Shown here: positions 46,694 to 55,298 of the stretch, in pieces | Layout: the number at the start of each line of letters is the position of its first letter | How positions within the stretch are numbered: the first letter of the stretch is position 1 | Assembly (NCBI GenBank): GCA_027532905.1 | Contig: JAPZUA010000001.1 | Coordinates: 459,565-523,564 of the forward strand | Direction: 5' to 3' | Length of the DNA: 64,000 bases | Source: Magnetospirillum sp. | GTDB taxonomy: Bacteria; Pseudomonadota; Alphaproteobacteria; CACIAM-22H2 | The notes under the pieces: generated by a model | Told to the model about the DNA's origin: nothing | Seen by the model: the letters and a program-made list of their open reading frames with translations, nothing else | The model's database searches: none | Made by a program: the position numbers and the translations under genes

Positions 46694-47020
46694 ATGACGG
46701 GTACCCCCAACTTCGTCTTCGACTATCCGGTCTTCTTTCTGTTCGTGTACGGCATCGCGGTCGTGCAATGGACCTGCATCGGCCGCTTCATGCTCGGCAA
46801 CATCCTGCCGATGGACTCGCGCAACTATATTTGGCGCTGGTTCCGCCTACTGACCGATTGGGTGGTGGCGGCGATGCGCTTCATCACCCCCATTTACGTG
46901 CGCCCGCTGTGGCTGCCGCTGATCGCGTTTTTCTGGCTCGGGCTCTTGCGGCTCGTGGGCTCGTTCGTGCTGTTCAAACTCGGCCTCGCCCCCGTCCTTT
47001 CAACTGCGGGCGGGAGCTAG
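46694..47020 (+). CDS. Small membrane protein, uncharacterised
   Basis: 108 residues with about two to three hydrophobic segments (FDYPVFFLFVYGIAVVQWTC; VRPLWLPLIAFFWLGLLRLV). The central amphipathic stretch WRWFRLLTDWVVAAMRFITP resembles an interfacial helix. No family is recognised. It is followed 3 bases later by another small membrane protein, suggesting an operon. It starts 35 bases after the symporter terminator. Confidence 0.75.
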   Translation: MTGTPNFVFDYPVFFLFVYGIAVVQWTCIGRFMLGNILPMDSRNYIWRWFRLLTDWVVAAMRFITPIYVRPLWLPLIAFFWLGLLRLVGSFVLFKLGLAPVLSTAGGS

Positions 47021-47023
47021 GCC

Positions 47024-47338
47024 ATGGACCCGCGCAATCTGTTTGCGGTCGCACTTGCGGTCAGCCTCGCCAACGGCACCTTGTCGCCGTGGCTGCCCTG
47101 GGTCGCGTTTTTCGTGCCGTTTTTCCTGCCGGAGATCGTGCCGCTGACGCGCGAGACGGTGTTTTACAGCGCGTCGTTCCTGCTTGGCATGAGCACGCTA
47201 CTGGTAGGCGGCGTTGCCGCCGCGCTCTACGAGGGGCTCACCCGCCAGACGGAACCCACCGAACGCGCCATGCAGGTCTGGATCGCGGGCTGCCTGTTCG
47301 TTTCGACCCCCACCGTGCTGCGCCTGCTCGGCCTCTAG
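47024..47338 (+). CDS. Small membrane protein, uncharacterised
   Basis: 104 residues, ATG 47024 preceded by GGAG. Three hydrophobic segments are visible, around LFAVALAVSLANGTLSPWLP, FFVPFFLPEIV, and IAGCLFVSTPTVLRLLGL at the C-terminus. The loop EGLTRQTEPTERAMQ is hydrophilic. Probably a partner of the preceding protein; function unknown. Confidence 0.75.
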   Translation: MDPRNLFAVALAVSLANGTLSPWLPWVAFFVPFFLPEIVPLTRETVFYSASFLLGMSTLLVGGVAAALYEGLTRQTEPTERAMQVWIAGCLFVSTPTVLRLLGL

Positions 47339-47426
47339 CCAAATCCCACCGACTGGCCTAGGCTTAAATCGCGGTATCCGGCTGGGGATCGTCCGAGCCG
47401 TGGCGTCGGGGTCGGGGGGCTCTTTC

Positions 47427-47819
47427 ATGGACGAAATCGAGCGTGTCCGTGCCATGGCGCGGATTTCGGTCGCACGCGGGTGCGGCTTCGGCGCACTGGC
47501 CGTGTCGATGGTCAGTTTCAGCCTGATCGCTTGGCCCATGATGGCCTTCAAACTGGCGGCTATCGGCTGCACGCTTGCCACCGCCATTCTGGTGCTGAAG
47601 GCCGATCGCGTGCGCGGCCGCTCGCACAAGACGACCGAAGTGTGGGGGATGCTGCAGCGCCGCCTCGACGTGCCGGAAACGCACGTGCACCGCGTCGTCA
47701 CCAACGCGCTCTACGACTCGTTCCGCGAATTTGCAGTCTACGCCGCCGCCCTCGCCACGTTGTTCTGGTGCGCAACGCTGCTCACGTGGCTGCTTCAGGC
47801 CCCGCGCACGTTGACGTAG
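47427..47819 (+). CDS. Uncharacterised membrane protein
   Basis: 130 residues from ATG 47427. Two N-terminal hydrophobic segments (GALAVSMVSFSLIAWPMMAF; LAAIGCTLATAILVL), a basic cytoplasmic loop with RGRSHKTTEVWGMLQRRLDV, and a C-terminal helix (AALATLFWCATLLTWLL). No family is recognised. It overlaps the convergent SMP-30 gene by 25 bases. Confidence 0.72.
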   Translation: MDEIERVRAMARISVARGCGFGALAVSMVSFSLIAWPMMAFKLAAIGCTLATAILVLKADRVRGRSHKTTEVWGMLQRRLDVPETHVHRVVTNALYDSFREFAVYAAALATLFWCATLLTWLLQAPRTLT

Positions 47820-48721
47820 AGCGCGTAGAGCGACTGGCTCGCCGCCATGAACAGGCGGTTTTTGGCCGCCCCGCCGAAACACAGATTGGCGCAGCGCTCG
47901 GGCAGATGGATCTGGCCCAGCACCGTGCCGTCGGGGGCGAAGACGCGCACCCCGTTCAAGCCCGGCACCATGCCCCAGCCCGCCCACACATTGCCGTGCA
48001 CGTCGCAGCGAATGCCGTCGGGCGTGCCCGCCTCGCATGCGCCGAAGGGGCGTTTGTTGGCGAGTTTCGTGCCGTCGGCGACCACATCGTAGACATAGAG
48101 ATTGCGCGGCCGCGACGCCGATTCCACGACATAGAGCTTCGTCTCGTCGGGCGAAAAACACAGGCCGTTGGGTCCGTCGATGCCGTCGGCCACGACCGTG
48201 GTGCGGCCGGTCTTGGGATCGAAACGGTAGAACGCCATCGGCGTTTCGCTTGGTGCGGGTTCGCCCTCGTAGTCGCCGAGGATGCCGAACACGGGATCGC
48301 TGAACCAGACCGAGCCGTCGGATTTGACCACGACGTCGTTGGGCGAATTGAGGCGCTTGCCCTCGAACCGGTCGACCAACACAGTGACGCTGCCGTCGTA
48401 TTCGGTGCGCGTCACGCGCCGCGTGCGATGCTCGCACGTGACGAGCCTGCCCTCGCGGTCGCGCGTGTTGCCGTTGGAATTGTCGGAGGGGCTGCGAAAA
48501 GCCGAAACCGCGTTCGTGCCGGCATCGAAGCGCATCATGCGGTTGTTCGGGATGTCGCTCCACACCACGCAATTCTGGTCGCCGAACCAGACCGGCCCTT
48601 CCGACCAGCGCATGCCGGTCGCCACGCGCTCGACAGCGGCATGGAAATGCACGAGCTTGGCAAATCGCGGATCGAGAGCTTCCACGCGCGGATCGGGATA
48701 GGTTTCGCTCTGCTGCCACAT
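47795..48721 (-). CDS. SMP-30/gluconolactonase-family sugar lactonase
   Basis: 308 residues from ATG 48721, with GGAG 7 bases upstream. A six-bladed propeller with metal ligands in GMRWSEGPVWFG (Glu), KRLNSPNDVVVKSDGSVWFS (Asn) and IDGPNGLCFSPDETKLYVVE (Asn/Asp). It hydrolyses aldonolactones in sugar oxidation pathways; the exact lactone is not evident. No signal peptide, so it is cytoplasmic. A 7-bp inverted repeat at 48800-48818 lies upstream. Confidence 0.92.
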   Translation of the reverse strand: MWQQSETYPDPRVEALDPRFAKLVHFHAAVERVATGMRWSEGPVWFGDQNCVVWSDIPNNRMMRFDAGTNAVSAFRSPSDNSNGNTRDREGRLVTCEHRTRRVTRTEYDGSVTVLVDRFEGKRLNSPNDVVVKSDGSVWFSDPVFGILGDYEGEPAPSETPMAFYRFDPKTGRTTVVADGIDGPNGLCFSPDETKLYVVESASRPRNLYVYDVVADGTKLANKRPFGACEAGTPDGIRCDVHGNVWAGWGMVPGLNGVRVFAPDGTVLGQIHLPERCANLCFGGAAKNRLFMAASQSLYALYVNVRGA

Positions 48722-48799
48722 GGCGTTTCTCCGCATTGGTTTTTGGGATTTCCGCCATTGTGGCCGCGTACGGGGCGGTTTTGCAATGCGCACAAGCCT

Positions 48800-48818
48800 G
48801 CTTGAGGCTTTCTCAAGC
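48800..48818. promoter_or_regulatory. Inverted repeat upstream of the lactonase gene
   Basis: GCTTGAG (48800-48806) and CTCAAGC (48812-48818) flank a 5-base centre. It lies 80 bases upstream of the lactonase start, a plausible operator site for a sugar-acid regulator. It has no T-run. Confidence 0.35.
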
Positions 48819-48869
48819 AATCCCACCGCACGCGGGCCGACCTTGCGGCCGCGCGTCGAAAACTTGAGA

Positions 48870-48898
48870 CATTGTTAACCTTTGCAGTTCTCTATAAT
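48870..48898 (+). promoter_or_regulatory. Promoter placing transcription start at the ATG (leaderless mRNA candidate)
   Basis: A perfect TATAAT (48893-48898) overlaps the first in-frame ATG (48897) and ends 7 bases before the second ATG (48906). The -35 box is weak: TTGTTA at 48872-48877 with a 15-base spacer, or CATTGT at 48870-48875 with 17. With the usual 6-7 base distance, transcription would begin at or next to A of ATG 48906. Confidence 0.5.
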
Positions 48899-48905
48899 GG
48901 GCGCC

Positions 48906-49907
48906 ATGTCCCCTTCCGAGTTGCCCTCGACGCAGAAAGACAACCGTCCCGATCCGGCCGCCTTGCTGCGCGGGCCCGATGCGCCGACGCATTTTGCGTT
49001 CGAGCATCTGCTGTTCCAGACCAAAGGGGCGGTCTTCGCGATCGACGAGGCGACCGGCAAGCCCAGCCTTGTCGTGGATCTGGGCGACGTGGTCGCCAAT
49101 ATCGACATCGACACGATCGGGGCGGGCTTTTCGATTCCGGCGTCAAGCCGGGACGCGCAGATGCTCGAACTCGTGCGCCGCGCGCTCGTCCACGTCAAAC
49201 GCATCGCCCCCGGCGATCCGATCCCGTCGGAGATTCTCGACGGCGCTGCCTCGTGGCAGATCGAGCCCCACCATCTGCTGGTCGCCGAGGGGCGCATCAG
49301 CCTGTCGCTGCTCGCCTGGATGGGCGACGGGAAAGGCGAGGCACTGGAACCGTCGGCGCTGGTGAAACTCGCCGAAGACCCGGAGACGAAAGCGCGGCTG
49401 CGCGAAGCCTTCGCCAAGCTTGCCCAGCATATGGGCCTGCCCGCGTCGCGCAAAGGCGAGGTTCTGGGGCGCGTGGCGACGCTCGCCAAGGAACTTGCCT
49501 ACATCGAAGCCCTGCGCGAGCGGCTGGCGCAGATCGAGCGGCTGCGCGCAAAACTGCGCGAACTGCACCGCCAGTATCGCGGCGACCGCAAGACCACCGA
49601 GGAACTCGACCGCACCCTCAAACTCATGGGCCCGCCGCTCCAGCGCTTCGCCCACACCTTCGACGATCTCGACGCCCAGACGGGCGAAACCGCCAACGTG
49701 ATGCCCAACCTGCCCTCCGCCATCGCCTTCATCCGCGCGACGCGCGACGGTCTGCGCGCCGAGTTCATGAAATGGGACGCGATGCTGGAACTCTGGCGCG
49801 ACCTTGCACCGGCGCGCAGCGCCAAAGTCGAACGCGCGGTCGTCTACATCTACCAGTTCGTGGCGCGCACCTATCCCAACGAACAAGCCTGGACGAGGCA
49901 CGCATGA
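48906..49907 (+). CDS. Uncharacterised coiled-coil protein, coupled to a PilZ gene
   Basis: 333 residues from ATG 48906 (or 48897). No named family is recognised. The N-half (about 30-150) is alpha/beta, with HFAFEHLLFQTKGAVFAIDE and VDLGDVVANIDIDTIGAGFS. Then comes a long helical, coiled-coil region (about 165-290) around YIEALRERLAQIERLRAKLR. The C-terminus is also helical (LWRDLAPARSAKVERAVVYI). Its stop overlaps the start of a PilZ protein, so a link to c-di-GMP signalling or motility is plausible but unproven. Confidence 0.75.
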   Translation: MSPSELPSTQKDNRPDPAALLRGPDAPTHFAFEHLLFQTKGAVFAIDEATGKPSLVVDLGDVVANIDIDTIGAGFSIPASSRDAQMLELVRRALVHVKRIAPGDPIPSEILDGAASWQIEPHHLLVAEGRISLSLLAWMGDGKGEALEPSALVKLAEDPETKARLREAFAKLAQHMGLPASRKGEVLGRVATLAKELAYIEALRERLAQIERLRAKLRELHRQYRGDRKTTEELDRTLKLMGPPLQRFAHTFDDLDAQTGETANVMPNLPSAIAFIRATRDGLRAEFMKWDAMLELWRDLAPARSAKVERAVVYIYQFVARTYPNEQAWTRHA

Positions 49908-50269
49908 GCGAAGAATTGAACCGGCGGCGCGAACCGCGCTACGAGGTGGCAAGCGGCGCGCTGACGCCCACGCACGAACCGGGGGCAGGTGCCCATGCGT
50001 GCCTCGACTGGAGCCGCACCGGCTTTCGCGTCGCCGTCGCGGCGCAAGGACGCGAGGCACTCCCCGAAACCGGCGTCGAATTCGATTTCGAACTCGCGAT
50101 CGCCGCCGCCATGGGGCGCATCCGCGTCAAAGGTACGGCGCGCATCGTGCGGCGCACGCCCGAATTCGCCGCCGGCACTTGGACGCTGCGCAACCCGAGC
50201 GGCCCCAATTCCGGCCTCGCCGCCCTCGTGCTCGACGCGTTCATGGAAGCGGGTCCGGGCGAAGCCTGA
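49904..50269 (+). CDS. PilZ-domain protein
   Basis: 121 residues from ATG 49904 (ATGA overlap). It has the c-di-GMP-binding signature in order: an N-terminal RRREPRYEV (RxxxR type) and LDWSRTGFRVAV (D/NxSxxG), with beta strands before and after. It is a single-domain PilZ, so it probably acts as an adaptor on its upstream partner protein. The domain call is by motif only. Confidence 0.7.
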   Translation: MSEELNRRREPRYEVASGALTPTHEPGAGAHACLDWSRTGFRVAVAAQGREALPETGVEFDFELAIAAAMGRIRVKGTARIVRRTPEFAAGTWTLRNPSGPNSGLAALVLDAFMEAGPGEA

Positions 50270-50315
50270 AGGGCTGCAATCGGCCACGCGGCAAGCATCG
50301 CCAAATCGGCACCGG

Positions 50316-50388
50316 TGGGCCCGGCAGGATTCGAACCTGCGACAACACCGTTATGAGCGGCGGGTTCTAACCGCTGAACTACGGGCCC
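50316..50388 (-). tRNA. tRNA with CAU anticodon, probably tRNA-Ile2 (lysidine type)
   Basis: The minus strand folds as a complete cloverleaf: a 7-bp acceptor GGGCCCG/CGGGCCC, D arm with TTCAGCGGTTAGAA, anticodon stem CGCCG/CGGTG around loop CTCATAA (anticodon CAT), and T arm GCAGGTTCGAATCCTGC. Discriminator A; CCA is not encoded (CCG follows). The short D loop and GCTCATAAC context resemble tRNA-Ile2 rather than elongator or initiator Met (the acceptor begins with a normal G-C pair, so not initiator). TilS at 3122-4456 would modify it. Confidence 0.9.
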
Positions 50389-50797
50389 CCAGGATGCGGG
50401 AGCCAAGTTCTAGCCCGACGGGGGGACGGCGCCAAGGGCGCCGAAAAGACTTCAAACAACGTATGCAGGGGAACAATGTTTAACTTTTGTTCTTTAAAGA
50501 TCAAAATATCTATGTTAGGTTAATTTCCATCCGAAGCGTAATTCGGGGCGCTGTTTGACATTGTAAAAAGGGATCGGGCGGGTGCAGGCCAAGGGTGGCC
50601 ATCGCGTCGCGCGGGCGGTCCGGAATTTTTGGAGCGATTCGGTGCGACGGATCGTTTCGAATCAAAGGCTTGATATGAAAACCGTTGCGTCTATGTCGCG
50701 TCCAGGTCGCGTAGGCGTCGCATAGATGTCGCGTCTATGTCGCGCAGAAGTTGTGCACAGGGTCCACGGCCGGGGTTCGCCCGGCCGCGTCCTGGGC
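50389..50797. other. Non-coding gap between the tRNA and rpoD
   Basis: About 410 bases without a convincing gene. It contains a GGCGCC-AAG-GGCGCC hairpin (50428-50442), an AT-rich island (about 50470-50570) unlike the surrounding GC-rich DNA, with a TTGACATTGTAAAAAG stretch reminiscent of alphaproteobacterial rRNA leaders, the 11-base tandem repeat (50688-50742) and a hairpin GGCCGGG/CCCGGCC (50768-50786) just after the rpoD stop. I could not find a partner rRNA gene. Confidence 0.5.
50688..50742. repeat. Five-copy 11-base tandem repeat
   Basis: Consensus CGTCTATGTCG. Units at 50688, 50699, 50710, 50721 and 50732; first and fifth are identical, the others differ at three or four positions. 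The 11-base period is close to one helical turn, so each unit would present the same DNA face. It lies 56 bases beyond the rpoD stop. Confidence 0.8.
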
Positions 50798-52849
50798 TTA
50801 CGTATCGAGGAAGCTGCGCAGCTTGCGCGAGCGGCTCGGGTGCTTGAGCTTGCGCAGGGCCTTGGCTTCGATCTGGCGGATGCGCTCGCGCGTCACGTTG
50901 AACTGCTGGCCCACCTCTTCGAGCGTGTGGTCCGTGTTCATGCCGATGCCGAAGCGCATGCGCAGCACGCGCTCTTCGCGCGGCGTGAGCGTGGCCAGCA
51001 CGCGCGTGGTGGTCTCGCGCAGATTGGCCTGGATCGCGGCATCGACGGGCAGCACGGCGTTTTTGTCCTCGATGAAGTCGCCGAGATGCGAATCCTCCTC
51101 GTCGCCGATCGGCGTTTCGAGGCTGATCGGCTCCTTGGCGATCTTGAGGACCTTGCGCACCTTCTCGAGCGGCATGCCGAGCTTTTCGGCCAATTCCTCG
51201 GGCGTGGGCTCGCGGCCGATCTCGTGCAGGATCTGGCGGCTCGTGCGCACGAGCTTGTTGATCGTCTCGATCATGTGCACGGGGATGCGGATCGTGCGCG
51301 CCTGGTCGGCGATCGAACGCGTGATCGCCTGGCGGATCCACCACGTCGCGTAGGTGCTGAACTTGTAGCCGCGGCGATACTCGAACTTGTCGACCGCCTT
51401 CATGAGGCCGATATTGCCTTCCTGAATGAGGTCGAGGAACTGCAGGCCGCGGTTCGTGTATTTCTTGGCGATCGAAATCACGAGGCGAAGATTGGCCTCG
51501 ACCATTTCCTTCTTGGCGCGCGCTGCTTCGCGCTCGCCCTGCTGGACCTGGCTCACGGTCTTCTTGAATTCGCCGGTCGGCAGGCCCGAACGTTCGGAGA
51601 TTTCCGACACGTCCTTGCGGAGCTGCGCGATCTCGTTTTTGTACTTGGTCGTGTATTTCTTCCAGCCCTTGCCGGTGAGGCGGGCCACACGGCCGAACCA
51701 GCGCGGATCGACTTCCTTGCCCGAATATTTGGACAGGAACTCGTCGCGCTTGATCCCGCTCTCTTCGGCATAGCGCAAGAGGCGGCCTTCGGCCGTCAGC
51801 AGCTTGCGGTTGAGATCGTACAGCTGGCCCATCAGCTGCTCGATGCGCGTGTTGTTCAGATGCACGTCGGCGAGCTGCTCGATCAGGTCTTGCTTGAGCT
51901 TCTGGTAGTGCTTTTCCGAAACGGGGCTGAACTGCTTGCCGGCCAAAAGCGCTTCCATGCGCTTTTCCTGCATGCGGTAGAGGCGCTTGTACACACCCGC
52001 GAGCTTCTCGAGGCGTTCGAGAACTTCGGGCTTCAGCTGCTGCTCGAGGGCCGAGAGCGAAACGTTTTCCTCGCCGCCATCGGCGTCGGCGGCAACGGCC
52101 CCCTCGCCTTCGGCACCTTCGACCGGCTCGGCATCGTCGGTTTCGGCCGGCGGCGGACGCGGGGCTTCGATCACGGCAGGCACGCCGCCGGGGCCCATGG
52201 CGCCGGGGCCTTGGCCGCCGGGGCCGCCGCCGTTGGTGGCGTCGAGATCGATCACGTCGCGCAGCAGCATCTTGCCTTCGACCAGCGCATCGCGCCAATG
52301 CACGACGGCGCGCATCGTGAGCGGGCTCTCGCACAAGGCCGAGATCATCTTCTCGCGGCCGGCCTCGATGCGCTTGGCGATGGCGATTTCGCCTTCGCGG
52401 CTCAACAGTTCGATCGAGCCCATCTCGCGCAGATACATGCGCACGGGATCGTCGGTGCGGCCGATCGAATCGGCATCGACGTTGCCGCGTTTGCCTTCTT
52501 CTTCCTCGTCGGCTTCTTCGCCGCCCACGCGCGCCTGGATCGGCGCCTTGGGGCCGGAATCGGCACCGTCGGCGCCGGCAGCAGCCGCTCCGTCTTCGTC
52601 GTCGGGTTCTTCGTTTTCGACGACGTTGATGCCCTGCTCGCTCAGCAGCGCCAGCGTGTCTTCGATCTGCTCGGACGACACCTGGTCGGGCGGCAGAACG
52701 GCGTTGATTTCGTCGTAGGTCACGTAGCCGCGTTCGCGGCCGCGGGCGATCATCTTCTTGACCAAGGCGGCGGTGGCGTCCATCAGCGGGCCGTCGGGGG
52801 CCTCCTCGCGCGGGGGAGCAGCGGGGACGGGCTTGACCTTGGTCGACAT
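50798..52849 (-). CDS. rpoD: Primary sigma factor RpoD (sigma-70)
   Basis: 683 residues. Region 1.1 at the N-terminus ([20 protein letters not shown]), an acidic non-conserved stretch of Asp/Glu/Ala (about 70-120 and 215-255), region 1.2 [20 protein letters not shown], region 2 with [19 protein letters not shown] and [17 protein letters not shown], region 3 ([19 protein letters not shown]) and region 4 with [20 protein letters not shown]. This is the housekeeping sigma factor, recognising TTGACA/TATAAT promoters like those noted in this window. It follows dnaG with a 78-base gap. Confidence 0.98.
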   Translation of the reverse strand: MSTKVKPVPAAPPREEAPDGPLMDATAALVKKMIARGRERGYVTYDEINAVLPPDQVSSEQIEDTLALLSEQGINVVENEEPDDEDGAAAAGADGADSGPKAPIQARVGGEEADEEEEGKRGNVDADSIGRTDDPVRMYLREMGSIELLSREGEIAIAKRIEAGREKMISALCESPLTMRAVVHWRDALVEGKMLLRDVIDLDATNGGGPGGQGPGAMGPGGVPAVIEAPRPPPAETDDAEPVEGAEGEGAVAADADGGEENVSLSALEQQLKPEVLERLEKLAGVYKRLYRMQEKRMEALLAGKQFSPVSEKHYQKLKQDLIEQLADVHLNNTRIEQLMGQLYDLNRKLLTAEGRLLRYAEESGIKRDEFLSKYSGKEVDPRWFGRVARLTGKGWKKYTTKYKNEIAQLRKDVSEISERSGLPTGEFKKTVSQVQQGEREAARAKKEMVEANLRLVISIAKKYTNRGLQFLDLIQEGNIGLMKAVDKFEYRRGYKFSTYATWWIRQAITRSIADQARTIRIPVHMIETINKLVRTSRQILHEIGREPTPEELAEKLGMPLEKVRKVLKIAKEPISLETPIGDEEDSHLGDFIEDKNAVLPVDAAIQANLRETTTRVLATLTPREERVLRMRFGIGMNTDHTLEEVGQQFNVTRERIRQIEAKALRKLKHPSRSRKLRSFLDT

Positions 52850-52927
52850 CGAATGGCCTCGCGAGGAAAACGGCGGACGAATACCAACTTAAATCGGCCG
52901 ACAATTCGCCGGGCGGATCAGCCCGCC

Positions 52928-54796
52928 CTAACGGTCGTCGTCGGGGGTCAATTCGGCCACCTGGGCGCGCAGGTGGGCGGCTTGGCCCTCGACCTTGGCG
53001 AGCGTCGCGTCCGACGGGTTGGCGGCCAAAGCGCGCTGGCTCAAGCGCAGCTCTTCTTCCATCCGGCGGCGCGAAAACAGCGCCAACACGTGGCAGAAGC
53101 CGTTCCGTGCCGCTTGCGCAGAAGCAGCCGGATCGGCAAAAGCCCCGTGTTCGTAGAGGGTTGGTTGCGTCAGCCGCGAAGCCTCGTCAGCCATTCCCTG
53201 ACCGGATAAGTGGTCAATCAGAGCGCTTGTGTCAAGCGGAGTCTCGCCAGCCTCGGCCCTCGCATGGGCGGTATGCGCGCAATCGAGCAACGCGGTACGG
53301 ATCCGGTCGAGAGTGCGGTCGCCAAGCTCGATCTGGGCCAGCGTTTCAGCCTCCTCGACCAGCAATTCGGGATGGTTGAGGACGGTGGCCAGCAGCACCT
53401 GGGCCTGGCGGCGCAGCAACAAGCCCACGTCGCCGGTGGCGCGCAGGCCGCTGGTGCTCAAAACCGGACCTGACCCTTGCTGGTTGCGGCGCCAATTCTT
53501 GTCGCGGTTGAAGGGTACGGCCGGCGCCCGACCCAGATTGCGCAAGCGCTTGTAAATCCACTCGCTTTCGTAGGCGCGTTTGACCGTGGGATCGGCGATT
53601 TTGGCCAATCGCTCGCGCAAAGCGCCCTCGAGGGCCGCCCGTTGGTCGGGGCCGGTAACGGACTTGCCGACGATTTCAGCCTGGAAAATCACATCGGCAA
53701 TGCCGAGCGGGCGGGCCAGAAGGGCCGCAAACGCCTCGGCCCCGGTCTGACGGACCAGAGAGTCGGGGTCTTCGCCAGCCGGCAGGGTCGCAAACCGCAG
53801 CGAAAAGCCGGGTTTGAGCAGCGGCAGAGCGATGTCGGCGGCTTTCAGGGCCGCCCGCTGGCCGGCGGCATCGCCGTCGAGGCAGACGGTCGGCTCGGGG
53901 TCGATTTTCCACAGGGCGGCGAGTTGGCCCTCGGTCAGGGCCGTGCCGAGCGGGGCGACCGCCCCGGCAAAACCCGCCTGATGGAGGGCGATAACGTCCA
54001 TATAGCCCTCGGCGACGACGGCCTGTGCCTTCTTGGCGCCGACCGCGAGGCGGGCTTTGTCGAGCGCATAGAGATTGTCGCGTTTATGGAACAGCGGCGT
54101 ATCGCGGCTATTGAGGTATTTGGGCTTGGAATCGTCCATCACGCGGCCGCCGAACGCGATCACGCGCCCGCGCCGGTCCGTGATCGGGAACATCACCCGG
54201 TTGCGGAAAAAGTCGAACGGGGCGCGGCCGTCGTCCGGCGTGCCGGTGAGGCCCGCTTCGGACAATTGGGCCGGTTCGAAGCCCTTGGCCTTCAGCGCCG
54301 CCTGCAGATTGCCCCGCCCGTCGGGGGCGAAGCCTAAGCGAAAGCGTTCGATCGTGTCGTCGGTGAGGCCACGGCCGCGCAGATAGGCAAGGGCTGCTTT
54401 TCCCTCGGGGGCGAACAGCCGTTCCTGGAACCACAGGCACGCCGCCTCGACCGCATCGCCCAGGGTCTTGGCGCGTTCGGCCTGCTGGCGCTCTTGGGGG
54501 CTGAGGCGCGGCACGTCGAGCCCGGCTTCGCCCGCAAGCTTCTCGACCGCCTCCGGGAAAGCCAGATGGTCGATGCGCATCGTGAAGCCGATCACGTCGC
54601 CATGCGCGCCGCAGCCGAAACAATGGAAGAAGTTCTTGTCGTCGTTGACGTAGAAGCTCGCCGATTTTTCGTTGTGGAATGGGCAGCAGGCTTTGTACTC
54701 GCGCCCTGCCTTGGCAAGCTTCACCCGTCGCCCGACGACCGACGACAGCGTCAGCCGGGCGCGCAGTTCTTCCAGAAATGCGGGCGGAAAAGCCAT
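52928..54796 (-). CDS. dnaG: DNA primase DnaG
   Basis: 622 residues. An N-terminal zinc finger (CCPFHNEKSASFYVNDDKNF, then FHCFGC), a primase core, and a TOPRIM domain with VVAEGYMDVIALHQAGF and VCLDGDAAGQRAA providing the acidic catalytic residues. RGLTDDTIERFRLGFAP and VIAFGGRVMDDSKPKYLNS are also conserved. The C-terminal helical part binds DnaB. It synthesises RNA primers at the fork. Between yqeY (12 bases upstream) and rpoD. Confidence 0.98.
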   Translation of the reverse strand: MAFPPAFLEELRARLTLSSVVGRRVKLAKAGREYKACCPFHNEKSASFYVNDDKNFFHCFGCGAHGDVIGFTMRIDHLAFPEAVEKLAGEAGLDVPRLSPQERQQAERAKTLGDAVEAACLWFQERLFAPEGKAALAYLRGRGLTDDTIERFRLGFAPDGRGNLQAALKAKGFEPAQLSEAGLTGTPDDGRAPFDFFRNRVMFPITDRRGRVIAFGGRVMDDSKPKYLNSRDTPLFHKRDNLYALDKARLAVGAKKAQAVVAEGYMDVIALHQAGFAGAVAPLGTALTEGQLAALWKIDPEPTVCLDGDAAGQRAALKAADIALPLLKPGFSLRFATLPAGEDPDSLVRQTGAEAFAALLARPLGIADVIFQAEIVGKSVTGPDQRAALEGALRERLAKIADPTVKRAYESEWIYKRLRNLGRAPAVPFNRDKNWRRNQQGSGPVLSTSGLRATGDVGLLLRRQAQVLLATVLNHPELLVEEAETLAQIELGDRTLDRIRTALLDCAHTAHARAEAGETPLDTSALIDHLSGQGMADEASRLTQPTLYEHGAFADPAASAQAARNGFCHVLALFSRRRMEEELRLSQRALAANPSDATLAKVEGQAAHLRAQVAELTPDDDR

Positions 54797-54808
54797 TCCC
54801 GCCTGCCC

Positions 54809-55270
54809 TTACCCGCCGAGCCGCTTCTTGATTGCCGCCGAGGCGGCGCCGAGGTCCATCTGGCCGGTGTATTTGGCTTTTACGATCGCCATGACCTTGC
54901 CCATGTCTTTGAGGCTGCTTGCCCCGGTCTCGGCGACGGCGGCGTCGATCGCGGCTTCAACGTCGGCTGCCGACATCTGCTGCGGCAGGAAGGTTTCGAG
55001 CACGGCGATCTCGGCGGCCTCGGCTTGCGCCAGTTCCGGGCGCCCGCCTTGATTGTAGAGGGCGATCGAATCGCGGCGGCTGGCGATCATCTTCTGCAGC
55101 ATGGCAAGGATCTCGCCGTCGGCAATGCCATCCATGTTGCCAGTCGCGCGGGCATCGATGTCGCGTTTTTTGAGTTCGGCCATCGCCATGCGGACTGCAC
55201 CCAGGCGCGGCGCGTCCTTGGCCTTCATGGCTTCTTTCATCGCATCGGTGAAGCTTGTGCGCAGCGTCAT
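54809..55270 (-). CDS. yqeY: GatB/YqeY-domain protein
   Basis: 153 residues from ATG 55270, the usual size. Features: AMKAKDAPRLGAVRMAMAEL, ADGEILAMLQKMIASRRDSI, LETFLPQQMSAADVEAAIDA and DMGKVMAIVKAKYTGQMDLG. It resembles the tRNA-binding tail of the GatB amidotransferase subunit but stands alone. The role is unknown, perhaps tRNA-related. Encoded before dnaG-rpoD as in many alphaproteobacteria. Confidence 0.93.
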   Translation of the reverse strand: MTLRTSFTDAMKEAMKAKDAPRLGAVRMAMAELKKRDIDARATGNMDGIADGEILAMLQKMIASRRDSIALYNQGGRPELAQAEAAEIAVLETFLPQQMSAADVEAAIDAAVAETGASSLKDMGKVMAIVKAKYTGQMDLGAASAAIKKRLGG

Positions 55271-55298
55271 CTGAAAAGTCCTTCGCGGAAAAATCGGA

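Noticed and set aside
50470-50570. rRNA operon leader
   Set aside because: A TTGACATTGTAAAAAG stretch looks like alphaproteobacterial rRNA leaders, but no 16S sequence follows on either strand.
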